From contig CM076663.1 in NCBI GenBank assembly GCA_038496675.1, positions 11,486,919 through 11,550,918 of the forward strand: a stretch of 64,000 nucleotides of DNA. Direction: 5' to 3'. The translations under genes and the position numbers were made by a program. Origin of the DNA: Rachycentron canadum. Lineage: Eukaryota > Chordata > Actinopteri > Carangiformes > Rachycentridae. Below, one piece after another: positions 26,421-37,904 of the stretch (position 1 is the first letter of the stretch; each line of letters opens with the position of its first letter). Under the pieces are notes generated by a model. The model did not search any database and was not told the DNA's origin. It saw only the letters and a list, made by a program, of their open reading frames with translations.

Positions 26421-26720
26421 CTCGTAACTTTGCCGCAGTCGCGTCTCTCTCGTCTTGTTTTTGTTTATTTATCAACAGGTATCGCTTCCTCCGAAGAAAC
26501 CTCCGATGTGCGTCTCCTTCCGTCCGTGCCTCACATTCCTCAGACCGGGTACGACCTCCACCCAAACCCCCGGTGCGCAGCCTCCACTGGCAGCCGAGCG
26601 AACACAGGCGAGTCGAGGCAGCTGCTGCTCCCAGGCCCGGGCTGAGCGCTTCACTCGGCGGTGTCGTGAACCTCCGGAGCCGCCGCCACTGAGGCACAGA
26701 GTGCTGCGGTGAATGAGGAA
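26421..26720 (-). promoter_or_regulatory. fam83h: CpG-rich island; candidate fam83h promoter and first exon
   Basis: This is the only CpG-dense block between the fam83h coding exons and the next gene. On the minus strand a donor-like GAG|GTACGA occurs at 26421/26420, which could splice to the acceptor at 21531. No plus-strand gene starts here. The assignment to fam83h is inference from position and strand. Confidence 0.45.
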
Positions 26721-26979
26721 GAAGTGGGGCGATTCCTGTTGGGCAGGGCTTTCCCACCGGTGAGACTCCTCCCAAACCCGCTGATCACTGGGAGCTCAAG
26801 ACCATTGGAAGTTCACTTCCAGTGGCATATTTCAAATGTGCTGGGTTTCATGTCATGGCTGCTAATTGGTGTTTTGTCCCCTCAAAGGATGAGTTTTTCC
26901 AAACTTTTACTCAGGACTCTTTCTCTTAGACGAGTCAGTTTGAGATAACAGCCTGAAATAAGCCCATTTATTTCATCCT

Positions 26980-27270
26980 GCTTGTACCAACTCCTTTAAC
27001 ACCACTCTGTCTCCTCTTTGCACTGTTTTTGATCTGTTTTTGCTCTGGTTTGGTCGTACTGCTTCACTGTTTTTGTCTTGTCTTTGCACTGGTTTTGGTT
27101 TTTTTTGTATTGTCTCTGTATTTTGTTTAGTCTTTGACACTATCTTCTTGTACCCTTCAACTGCTGTTAAATGTTAAATATAGTACCGTGTCCCCTCAGG
27201 AACAAAATGTCTCCCTATAACATGTACTTGTATATGGATTGGTTGACAATAAAAGTCCCCCTATCTTGAG
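26980..27270 (+). repeat. Possible LINE 3'-tail-like remnant
   Basis: T/G-rich degenerate sequence ends TTGACAATAAAAGT (about 27242-27255), resembling 3' tails of fish non-LTR retroposons. No reverse-transcriptase frame is present. This is a weak call. Confidence 0.25.
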
Positions 27271-27299
27271 CACCTGGAAGATTTGCAGTGCCTCACACA

Positions 27300-27560
27300 A
27301 GTCCATCCATCCATTACTGCTTATTTGTCAAGGTCGCAGGGGGCTGGAGCCAATACCAGCGGACGAGTGCGGGGTACATCCCGGACAGGTCGCCAATCCA
27401 TTGCAGGGGCAATATATAGGGACATACACACTCACACCTACTGGCGATTTAGAGTCACCAGGAAGCTGGAGTACTCAGCAAGAACCCATGCAGGCACGGG
27501 GAGAACATGCAAACTCCACACAGAAACTGAACTCAGGGTTTGCTGTGAGGAGACAGTGTG
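27300..27560. repeat. Dispersed teleost repeat, copy 1
   Basis: The block begins CCATCCATCCATTACTGCTT and contains GGGGTACATCCCGGACAGG, a run of ACACACTCACACCTACTGGC, GATTTAGAGTCACCA, and GGGGAGAACATGCAAACTCC. These phrases are characteristic of a very abundant fish interspersed repeat (SINE or LINE-tail type). A second copy in opposite orientation lies at 37905-38165. Confidence 0.65.
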
Positions 27561-29267
27561 AGAAACACACTATTTTTCAAATTACTGGACTCAGAAATGT
27601 TGCTGCTACAGTTGTAAATTGTCTAAAATGAGTTAATTTAATTAACTTTAAACAGATATTGCAGAAAATTGACATCGCTGAGTCGATGAGCTGATTTTTT
27701 GATTCTTCTCTGCTTCCTAACTTGTGGACATCTTACTATTTTCAATGATCCCATTAACGCCACTTGTGACTGCAGTGGCTCTTGTTTATTAAAAATATTA
27801 GTAGGTTGTCTTTAAAGGAAAAAAATTTATTTGGAGTTTATGTACTTGTCTGAAACATTATGTAAATGAGTCACCAGTTATTTTTCTCCATAGCAAAACA
27901 GTTGTGCTGAATCAGCAGTTCCCTTTTGTGCTGTATGTGAGTGCTCTGTAAGCCCAACCTCCCTGCTGCAGGCTGCACCGCTCAGTTCCTCCTCTCTGAA
28001 CATGGGCTGGATTTGGGAAGAACGTCGCTAATGGCCAAGCGGACATAGTACAGTAGATCCAGGGTCACTGTTTGTCAGAGGTGTTTACATGCATGTATAC
28101 AGACCATTATTTATAGGTGATACTTAATTGATGATGCTTTATAGGTGATTTAACAGATTGTTTTTGCACTTTTGCCAAAAGTTTAATGATAAATAATATG
28201 TGAACACATTTTTTGCTTGACTGAGTCAATTCCAACACTCATATGTTGTGTCATATGATGAAAACAACTTCAGTCTCAATTCTTTATGTTTCACCCTCTT
28301 TCTTGTTATTTACTTTGAACAACTTCTCTTTTCTACTCTCTGTCTTTTTCTCTGTCATTCACTCACATGCAAATATGCTAGCAATCATGACATAAACACA
28401 AGTTGTAATACAAGTAAAAGCATACACCTGTGTTTGTGTGCATGTGTGCACAAGTGTGTGTGTGCTGGCGTGCATGAACTTTATGTGGGCCGTCCTTTGT
28501 CCTCAAACGTGTCTATCAGACAGAACACACCTTGTTTCATGGCACTCTGATAGCAACACACACATATACACACATTTATGGGATTGACTGTGTGTTCAGT
28601 CCTGCTCCTCAGGGTGTGCCTCCTCTTTGGTCGTCTGCCGGAGAGCCCTGTCAGACCATGTTTGATAGATAGCCAGACGTAAGGCGTCATATTTCTGGGC
28701 TCTCTCTGTCCTGTCTCCTCTACCTGTTCATAAAAATGTCTAACTCTCAGCGTGAAAGAGATATGAAGTTTGAGTTTAAACATTTGCATACAACTGCGAG
28801 TGTCACACGCAGCAGTTACAGTGCAATAAAACTTTTTTTTTTTTAAAAACACTGAACATTTTGGGCGTGAAAGAAATATGAGTGCTGACAGGGAAAGCCT
28901 GCCTCCATGAACAAGTTCTGATAACAAACACTAACAGGTATACAGACGCTGAAACGCAGGGTGCGGCCGCTCAGAGGAATGTGCTCAAGGCATCTTACCA
29001 CACCCAAGCTCCTTCTCTCTCCCTCTCTCTACAGCTCTCTACCCCCCCACCCCGCTCTATTTCTCTGTCTTCTTCATTCAGCTTCTCTCTCCCCTCATCC
29101 TCCTTCCTTGCCATTGAACAGGTTCACAGGTCCATGCAGAGTCCAGGCAGTAGCTAAATCCAGGCCTGCAACTCAACACACCTGGCTGAGGAGTCTGTCT
29201 TATCTGGGTCTATTTGAATTCAAACAAGCTTTATTGACACTGTCAGAGTTCACTGTTGACAATGCAG

Positions 29268-29300
<33 letters not shown>

Positions 29301-29315
29301 TATATATATGTATAT
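27561..29315. other. Intergenic, no supported gene
   Basis: AT-rich and CA/CT-rich sequence with no splice-consistent coding exon. It holds a short repeat segment near 28811-28860 (also found at 34111-34148) and ends in a TA/CA microsatellite leading into the assembly gap. Confidence 0.5.
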
Positions 29316-29714
29316 NNNNNNNNNNNNNNNNNNNNNNNNNNNNNNNNNNNNNNNNNNNNNNNNNNNNNNNNNNNNNNNNNNNNNNNNNNNNNNNNNNNNN
29401 NNNNNNNNNNNNNNNNNNNNNNNNNNNNNNNNNNNNNNNNNNNNNNNNNNNNNNNNNNNNNNNNNNNNNNNNNNNNNNNNNNNNNNNNNNNNNNNNNNNN
29501 NNNNNNNNNNNNNNNNNNNNNNNNNNNNNNNNNNNNNNNNNNNNNNNNNNNNNNNNNNNNNNNNNNNNNNNNNNNNNNNNNNNNNNNNNNNNNNNNNNNN
29601 NNNNNNNNNNNNNNNNNNNNNNNNNNNNNNNNNNNNNNNNNNNNNNNNNNNNNNNNNNNNNNNNNNNNNNNNNNNNNNNNNNNNNNNNNNNNNNNNNNNN
29701 NNNNNNNNNNNNNN
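29316..29714. other. Assembly gap (399 N) inside a TA/CA microsatellite
   Basis: The N run is flanked on both sides by (TA)n with short (CA)n (29268-29315 and 29715-29745). The gap is most simply an unresolved microsatellite. Open frames crossing it are meaningless. Confidence 0.97.
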
Positions 29715-31262
29715 ACACATATATATATATATATACACATATATTTATATTTACATGCAAAGTACAAACTGTAGAGATATGTAGAAAACACAAAGCACAC
29801 TGAGGTGTCAGGCCTCCACAAAAGCCTCAGTGCTCCTTGTCAGATTCTCCACGTCTCTGTAACTCCACTGGAGGAATCAACGTCAGTTTCCTAAAATATA
29901 TCTCTAATTTGGTGTTTTGCTTTGTTTAATACTGAGGTCCAGAATTTCCAAAAGGTCTTCAACTATAGGGTCAATGCTGAGGTTTCAAAGGTCAAAACGC
30001 ATCATTTTCATAGTTCGAATCAAAACCCTCAGTGACCCCTCATGCACTGTATAGTCATATGGGCTTCTGCAAAGTAGTAGTCTGTATTAAAGTAGTCCGA
30101 CATTTTGGAAAGACTGGCGATGGGTAAACAGCTGGCTTGATTTTGACTCTTATGAATGTCACTGTAGTAGTACTGTTGTGGTACTTTTGCAACAGGATTT
30201 TAAGTCCCTGTCTGTGGCGATTCCTGTGGTGGAGTGCAGAGGGAGGGGGCAACTGTCGTGACAGAGGTGGAGTAGGGTATTGTTAAGAAACCAGGTGAGC
30301 ATCCAGGAAGTTTCAATGAACTGAACCACCTGTCAATAAAACAATACAAAAATAATCATAAAGTTGAATCTACACTTCACTAGAACAGTTTAGTACAAAC
30401 TGCACATTATAACCTTCATAAACGTATCATAACATCACAGTAATTGTTGTTTAATGTGCTATGATATGTGTGTTAAATATAATTACAGAGAATTTTTCAT
30501 AGAATAAATGAAACATTTGTTTGTGTTTTTTCAAACACAAAAGATGAGAAGAGAGATATAATGCTAAATAGACACCAGCAGGGTGATTCTGTAAAATAGA
30601 AAAACTGGAGTGGCTTGATGGATTAGGAATCAGATAACACCAACAGTTTGCAGGTGAACTTAATTCACTTTCAGATAATGCTGAGTAATTTTTTTCTTCC
30701 TCTTGAATTTACGTAACTTGCTGATGTAGTTTTTGTTCCTGGGTTGGTTTTTATTGTTTCCTTGGAATAAAAAGTGCTTCAGTGCTGTAGAAAGGTAATA
30801 CAAAGAGGTTACTCTGTGAATGTGCTCCTGTCTTGTATCTCTCTTTCTTTTTCCTGGTCTGTCTGGAGCCTGCATCTATGGGGGCCTGTGAGCTTTCCCA
30901 GCATGCTTTTCTCACGCTGTAATGTCACACCTGAGTATAAGGTGACTCTCTGGAGCCTGGGGCTTCAAGGTCATCCTTACACCACTGTGCTGGGAGGAAA
31001 GGTGCACACACACGTCTAGTTTAACACTATATACTAGTTGAATGGCTATGCATGTGTGACTGTGTTTTTGTTGAGTATGTGTGTACACAGATGACAATGA
31101 TAAGACACTACACTCTCATTACCTCCCACTATATAATGATATTTCATTTCACCTTAAATGTGCATGTGGGGGTCTTTTTTTCTAGTGCATAGGATGGTAC
31201 AAAATAACTGTTCATTAGAGGCTTAAGTGTGATCCTTACAGAGGAAACCAATACTGTGGTAT

Positions 31263-31264
<2 letters not shown>

Positions 31265-31325
<61 letters not shown>
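31265..31325. repeat. (GT)n microsatellite
   Basis: Uninterrupted GT repeat of about 60 bp. Confidence 0.95.
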
Positions 31326-31326
<1 letters not shown>

Positions 31327-31451
31327 TTATGTAATTGTCATTATGTTATTAGCAATATTATTGATTATATAATTTTATATAATATATAATTTTAGAGATT
31401 TTAGTTTATATAATTTATAATATGATTTCTTTTATGAACCTGACAAACCTG

Positions 31452-31454
<3 letters not shown>

Positions 31455-31518
<64 letters not shown>

Positions 31519-31550
31519 ATGTGCGTGTGTGTGCATGTGTGTGCGTGTGC
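31455..31550. repeat. (GT)n microsatellite with interrupted end
   Basis: GT repeat of about 60 bp followed by a degenerate GT/GC/AT tail. It generates a spurious Cys-Val open frame. Confidence 0.95.
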
Positions 31551-32694
31551 TTTGACCAGAGCTCAACACTTTCTCAGGAGACTCTGACAAGCATGCCAAT
31601 CAGTTTAAAGTACTGGGAGGAGGGTTTTAATGAACCATGAACTGCTTGGGTAGAAGGAAACTCCCAACAGTGTGCTGAAGTTTTATTTTCCCGTCACAAC
31701 GTCACTGCATACCTGTAACAGGTGTTGTCATTTTAAATCTATTCTTACCACCCATGAAATGAGGGTAATGATTATTCTGGAACCATAATACATGACTTTA
31801 CAGACAGGAAACAAATCAAGTAAACAAGGGCTCTGATTATCAAACCAGTCATGTTGTTACTAGCATTGAAGCATTACTCCTACAACCTTTTGTTGTAATT
31901 AATATTAATTGAAGCTTGAAACAGATACACAACGAACATTTCAAGAGCACGTGTACAAATTATAAGAAATCCTTGTTTCTGAATTATAGGTTGTCACATA
32001 TCGCAGAGGCCCTTATGAAGGCTTGGTCTTTACCTTTGGACTTTATTTTAAACTCAAGGACCTCAGGGAGCCTCCTGGCTTTATAGGAAGTTCAAATGTC
32101 AATAATGTTGTGGAGGTTGAAACCACACAGTGCTCTAATTAATGGTGATTAATGTCCTAAACCAGATCTTCAAGTGAAAAGCACTGTAGAGGGAGTAACA
32201 GAGAGGAACGTAGGGTATCAAACACACATTTACAGAGGCAGAAATATGCAGCAATGGACTGATGAATATCAGTCACCAAACAGAACACACAAACACAGCA
32301 TTTAAAACAATATATTGTGTGAGACTGATGACAGCTGGATAACTGGTTGAGTCACAGGTGGTTTATCATCAATGACATTATTTTAGCCTAATAATTATTC
32401 ACTGTGCCTTTTCTGGCACAGCAAACTGGTCATCTGAGCGATTGGGATAAATTAAAGATCACAGTTTTTTCCCTGTGTGTAGTTTAGTTCTGGCATGGAA
32501 GGGATGTATGTTTTTGTTTTTTTTATAAATGAAAACACGTGCAACTGTGTATTTAACTGGCAAGAGTTGGCAGCAGTTTTCCAACGCTGGACGTGTTTGG
32601 ATATTAAAAGTGTATTTCCATGATTTCCTGTGTTGTAATGGAAACCAGTTGGCTTACTTCTGAGAAATAGGCAGTGGCTTGCTGGAAATCCCAA

Positions 32695-32890
32695 GGCTGC
32701 TTAAAATACCACTCTGCACCAAAAGATGCCATCCTCCTGTTCAACTGCACTGCAATTACAGCTACATCCGGTTTAGCATTTTGGTATGTGTGAAATCTAT
32801 CAGCTGTCTTATACTGTCCCCTCCTGGACTGAACCAAACTGCACTGGAGTGTCTTCTCAACCTCAACGTGTTTACTTCATCGCATTTGCA
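32695..32890. repeat. Upstream flank of RTP-like duplication, copy A
   Basis: Shares AAAAGATGCCA, TTCAACTGCACTGCAATT, ATCCGGT and CCCCTCCTGGACTGAAC in the same order with 36385-36545. This shows that the duplication giving the RTP-like pseudogene included 5' flanking DNA. Confidence 0.75.
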
Positions 32891-33326
32891 AGTTACTCTG
32901 AATAAAACAAAACAAAAAAAAAAAAAAAAAAAAACCTGAATCACTTTGACACAAGCGTGAGGATAAGAAATATTATATAATAATTTAATAATAATAATAT
33001 AATTTATAAGAAATACTTTGTGTGTGTGACCAAAATTCATTGTTAAGCTTTTCTCTCTTCATTCACCCACTGATTAAAAGAAAAAGGAACAGGCACAAAG
33101 TATCTTATTTATTTGTATTTGTTAATATATTCACTTATGAGACTTGTCTGATAATTCCTTTGCCATTTAAAGGGTTTTTAACCTGCGTAACTAAGTCCCA
33201 GCAGCTGATCACCTGTAATTAATAAACTCATTATCTTATATTTTAGATTTATTACATGGGCGCCATTTCTGCTTGTTTGACTTTATTTATAACGTTGCGT
33301 TGGTTTTGCGTCAGACAACAGGACAT

Positions 33327-33339
33327 GGAAAGCGAAACT
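33327..33339 (+). promoter_or_regulatory. ISRE (interferon-stimulated response element), forward
   Basis: GGAAAGCGAAACT matches the ISRE consensus GGAAANNGAAACT exactly. It lies 122 bp upstream of the RTP-like start codon and indicates control by ISGF3/IRF factors. Confidence 0.8.
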
Positions 33340-33350
33340 ATTAAAAGTTA

Positions 33351-33363
33351 AGTTTCGTTTTCC
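33351..33363 (-). promoter_or_regulatory. ISRE, inverted
   Basis: On the minus strand this reads GGAAAACGAAACT, a second exact ISRE match. It faces the first across an 11-bp spacer. Confidence 0.8.
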
Positions 33364-33460
33364 AGAGTGTCATAAATAAATAGCGATGCAGCATCTAGAG
33401 GGGTTCACATCGCCTCTCTCGACCCAGCAGCAGCTCCTCTGATATCTGATCACCAGCACC

Positions 33461-35735
33461 ATGAGCAGGTCGACAGGTAACATTTGTATTAAAAAGGTTT
33501 TACCTTTTTAATACTTACTTTTTGTATTGATCGCTTTTCCTTTAATTCTTCGCTTGAATAGGTTAAGGACCTGTGTTATCATTTTAATTATTGATTTGTC
33601 AGTAATTTTAATATAAATTATGATAAAACTAAAATAATGTTTTTGTTTTTTTGTTTTTTTTTTAAATAAAATCCATCTTTGTTCAATTGTAATTAGGGAT
33701 AATCAAAAGTGTTACTTAACACTCATTTCAACATGACTGCCACCTAAAAAAGACCTAAAATGCATTGTTAAACTTGTATCCTGTTTGCTTCTCTATGTCA
33801 TGAGACAGGAAATAAATCAGACTGACAGGTGGCAGGCATAAAGAGGAGTACGAAATAAAAATAGAAATTCGCAACAATTCCACAGTTTGAGAAATATTCT
33901 GAAAAAAACACACATCAACCTACCACTCTTGACTGCGTTGACATTTAGATGATGTAAATGTTAAAGTTATTGAAAGTCACAGCAGACACAACCCTAACCA
34001 ATCTGAACACTTGATATCGATGAATGCCTGTGTCCATTTTCGTGGCATTTGAAAAAAACTGATTCATATTTCGAAAAATATATAGTGACGAACTATTGAA
34101 GAGACCATTTGTTACAGTGCAGTAAAGTTTTTTTTTCACTGTTCAGCGGATGTGCTGAGAACATCTGTCTGGAAATTTAGATTTTTTTTTTTGTAATAAG
34201 TCCCACTCACTTTAATCAATCATCACCAAACTTAATGCACAGACTCAGTTATGACTCTACATCATGCAAACTGAATTTATGTCTAGAAATTACTAGTTGT
34301 CATTTGACAACTTTTTCTGGTCAGTATCTTTCGATAACGTACGACAAATTTGGTGTCAATCGGATCAACGCCCTAGGACAAGTTCGGAAGTAGTTGATTT
34401 TAAAAAAATGAATGTGAAGCAGAAGTGGGTGTCCATCTTGGTAATAGCGCCGCCTGCTGGTGGACATGTTTCATTTTTGCTCTGAGGTGTGAGGTGTGAG
34501 TCATGACTTTATTGGGGCTCTCGGCCCCTAATAAAGTCAATCTTGGGCACTAATACGAAGTTTGTATAGATCAAGATGACTCATGAAGCAACAGTAGTCC
34601 CCAGGGGTTTCTTTCTATCTTCATCTTCATCCACAAACTGGGGAACCTGGGAGTTTATATTTAGTTTTATGATAAGAAAGTCTTATGATTTAAGCACCCT
34701 CGAAATGTATTCATCTAAGCACACTTTTATGATTTTTGAATGAAAATAGAGATTGTTCTCAAGGTGCCAGTTCCCCCAGTTTGCCCTGGGGTTGTTTTGT
34801 CTTTTTTTTTTTTTTTTTTGGAGTGCAATCAATGCAATATTTGTTTTGGCTATTTCGATCCCATTGCTGCAATGTTTCCACTGTTTTTCTGTGTTCAGTA
34901 ACACAAAGACACATGTTTTATTGACCATCAAGTTGTTTTGTTTCACATTTGTGCAGACTGGGTTCCTAGATTATGGTTGGACATCTTTGATGAGTTACTG
35001 AATGATGACAATGAGCTGGACTATGGAGACCAGTGGACTCTCAACTTCAACTACAACCAGACAAACAACGTGAGCAATGACGAGAGAAGGAGAGGCTGGA
35101 AGATCTACTGCCACTGTGGCCATGGAAAGTATGTCTCTTTCTATAGTATTAAGATACAGTATATACAGTAATAATTATTTAGTTAAAAGAAACTAACGGC
35201 AGCTGATTGTAGTGTAAAAAAGTAAGGCTGTGTGTACCATCTATGTATCAGATGTATCAAGGTACAGCGGCAAAATGGGACTTATTTGTAATTTCTTCAT
35301 CACACTATAATTCCTTATAAAGTAACTGTCGAAGAAAGATAATGCCACCTGAGAATACCTGTGTGGCTCTTAATTTCTCATTTCCACAGTTTTCGGTGTT
35401 CATCCTGTTCTAAGACCTGGCTTTCAGCACGGGTGACGGTGGTCTTCCGTTACAGGCTGCGAAATGAACGTGGGACAGTGCTCATGCGTCCCTTTGGTCA
35501 GACCTGCCGCAGTTGCCAAGAAGATGTATTTGAGCTCCCCGGTTTTTCAGAGCAAGATGTTAAACGTGCCTTGCTCGTGCTGTTTTCTAAAATCCGGAAG
35601 AATTGCTATGGGGATGTCAGTGATGACGATGATGGATCATTGGCCTCTAACAGAGGTAGAGTGCGGACCAAACCCCACGAGAAGAGTCTGTGTGAGGCCT
35701 GTCACGAGGGTATCTGTTGTCAGGAGGATGACTAG
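33461..35735 (+). CDS. rtp3-like: Receptor-transporting protein (RTP3/4-like), 3CxxC zinc-binding protein
   Basis: Three coding exons, 33461-33476, 34957-35128 and 35390-35735, join in frame to 177 residues starting MSRSTDWVPRLWLDIFDELL. The domain has three CxxC motifs: C66-SS-C69, C102-RS-C105 and C164-EA-C167. It also has the family phrases FRCSSCSKTWLSARV and VKRALLVLFSKIRKNCYG. Mammalian RTPs help odorant, taste and opioid receptors reach the membrane, and RTP4 is an interferon-induced antiviral effector. The paired ISREs upstream suggest the interferon-induced role. Unlike mammalian RTP1-4, the protein ends at CCQEDD with no C-terminal transmembrane segment. The start was chosen because the 16-nt exon ends in ACAG|GTAA and splices in phase. 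Orthology to one mammalian RTP is not resolvable. Confidence 0.88.
34504..34539. repeat. Strong hairpin (inverted repeat) in RTP-like intron 1
   Basis: Left arm TGACTTTATTGGGGC (34504-34518), loop TCTCG, right arm GCCCCTAATAAAGTCA (34524-34539). The arms pair with a single bulged base. It sits in low-copy-looking intron sequence that may itself be an old repeat. Confidence 0.75.
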
Positions 35736-35767
35736 AAGTCTTTAAGTCTGTGTGTGTGTGTGTATGT

Positions 35768-35799
<32 letters not shown>

Positions 35800-35870
35800 G
35801 TTTGCTGGTTAGCTGAGATTTTTGTTCTTTTTCTTTATAAATAAAAAAACGTTTTTTTAATAATGGTTTT
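35736..35870 (+). other. RTP-like 3' UTR with poly(A) signal and (GA)n
   Basis: The stop codon is followed by a short GT repeat, a (GA)n tract at 35777-35800 and AATAAA at 35840-35845, with T/GT-rich sequence downstream. The 3' UTR is therefore short, about 130 nt. Confidence 0.65.
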
Positions 35871-36384
35871 GTGTATGACTATGATGATAACAACAGGTAA
35901 TGTGCTTGTACTTACAATCTATTCATTCTATTTTATGCCATTTTATGCCTCTACTCCAGGTGAACTACAAAATTAAAATGCTGTTTATAAATATATCAGT
36001 ATAAACATCCAGTGGTACAATAGCATGATCAGGGGTCACAACTCAAGGATGCTGGGAGTCACTGTAAAAATACAAATGCAGAATTATTATTGTAATAGAG
36101 TATTTTGGGATGTATTTAGAATATATTTATCTTCCTAGTCATTTAATTAATAAATACCAGCTATAATTGTGCAATTGTGATTTTAACTGACAGTTAAACA
36201 AGTTGGTTTGGCATTGTGATAAAGCTCATCAGGATGGTTCAAATTTATCTTAAATCATAACAAAGTTACCTCAATGCACTTTACATATAGAGCAGGTCTA
36301 GACCAAACTCTATATGATTATTTAAGAAGTATATATCCATCACTTAGTTAAGTCACTTAAATCAAGTTGGCCGAGATTAAAATA

Positions 36385-36545
36385 CCACTGTTACATTAAA
36401 ATACCAAAAGATGCCACCTTCCCGTTCAACTGCACTGCAATTGCAGTTGAATCCGGTCCAGCATGTGGTGTGTGTGGATTCAAACAGGTGTGTATATTGC
36501 CCCCTCCTGGACTGAACTAAACAGCACTGATGTGTGTTATCAACT
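36385..36545. repeat. Upstream flank of RTP-like duplication, copy B
   Basis: Counterpart of 32695-32890. In this copy the segment is only about 120 bp from the pseudo first exon, against about 570 bp in copy A, so the promoter interval differs. Confidence 0.7.
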
Positions 36546-36667
36546 TAAACCTTTGACCATCACACTTAAAACTTGCTGTTGCTGCGTGACTTAAACCTGC
36601 TGAAGCTTCACCTCGGCGTTTCACTTGTTCGACCAGGAGCTCAACAAATATCTGATCATTGAGCAAC

Positions 36668-37658
36668 ATGAGCTTGGTGATTACCCCAGGAGGGATAGTG
36701 CTTGTTATTTGCCGTTCAGAGTTTTGTGACACATAGACCCATATTTTATTGACCACCAATGACATCAAGTTGTTTTGTTTCACATTTGTGCAGACTGGGT
36801 TCCTAGATTATGGTTGGACACTTTTGATAAGTTACTAAGTGATGGCAATGAGCTGGACTATGTAGAGAAGTGGACTCTCAACTTCAACAACGACCAGACA
36901 GACAAAGTGACCAATGAGTAGAGGAGGAGATATTTGATGGTCTACTGCCAATGTGGCTGTGGAAAATATGTATCTTTTTTTATATCCTCAATGTATCTAG
37001 ATACAATTCAAAGAAGCTAAAAAAAATGTTGTACTATGAAAAATCTAAGTCTGTGTGTACCATCTATTTGTTAAATGTATCAAGAAAGTTGCAAAGTGTG
37101 ATTTCTTACTGTAATTTCATCAAGGACATAACACCATAGTTCTGTATAAAGTAATTGTCTGAGAAAGACATGGTGGCTGTTGTTGTCTAATTGTCTGTCT
37201 GATTTTAACAGCTCCACTTGCAAGTACCATATTAATCTCAGATAGACACTCCCTCCCTGTTTGAAAACCTTTTATTACAGAATTTCCAACAAACGATTGA
37301 CTGTTTTGAACAGAAAAAGCAGTTTAAAATAAAACTTAATTTCAAAAGGTTGCAGGGATAGCTGTCCATCTGTGAACTTTGCCATGAACTGTTTTCTCGT
37401 TTACGGTGTTCATTGTGCTCCAATACCTGGTCATCGGCATGGGTGATGGTGGTGTTTCATTGCCGGAGTGGAAGGGGGGCAGTGAGGATGAGTTGGCTAG
37501 GGCCTTGCTCATCCTGTTTTCTGGAAGAATTGCTACAGTGATGAGGATGATGGTGTATTAAAAAAAGCCAGTGGTAATAAAGTGTGAACCAAACCGCATG
37601 TGACAAGCCTCTGTGAGGCCTGCAAAATGGGCATTTGTCTCAGGATGATGATGTGTGA
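36668..37658 (+). pseudogene. Tandem RTP-like pseudogene
   Basis: Exon 2 is copied at 36794-36965 with strong identity to the functional gene, starting ACTGGGTTCCTAGATTATGG as in the intact copy. It carries an in-frame TAG at 36919-36921, and its donor GTATGT is changed to ATATGT. Exon 3 is copied at about 37398-37658 (CGGTGTTCATTGTGCTCCAA, later CTCTGTGAGGCCTGC) but has lost its central part and its frame. A relic of exon 1 (CATGAGC at 36667-36673) is present and intron 1 is much shorter. The paired ISREs of the intact gene have no recognisable equivalent, only GTTTCAC near 36616. Confidence 0.88.
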
Positions 37659-37904
37659 GAAAATAAGGGACCAGATACTGGTTGACTGAGATGTCCTGTA
37701 ATGAGATTAATTTTTTATTATCAAAAAATTTTTCTTGAAAGAAACAAGTACTTATACTTACTTATACTATTAAATGTTTCTGTATTTGTATTTATACCTC
37801 TACTTCTCAGCAGTTCTTCAGTAAATATTGTATTCATATTATACTCTACTGCATTTGTTTGGTAACTAAACTGTTTGGAAATCTATTTTCAAATAACTTC
37901 ACAT

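Larger units (their letters stand above)
29746..33320. other. Intergenic, repeat-rich, no supported gene
   Basis: No coding exon could be supported between the gap and the RTP-like promoter. The stretch contains two GT microsatellites, a segment (about 32695-32890) duplicated at 36385-36545, and an A tract preceded by AATAAA (about 32900-32934) that could be the tail of a retrocopied sequence. Confidence 0.5.

Noticed and set aside
28961..29821. Long open frames crossing 29316-29714
   Set aside because: They are open only because the N gap has no stops; the flanks are TA/CA microsatellite.
31422..31640. Frame rich in Cys-Val
   Set aside because: Translation of a GT microsatellite, no splice context.
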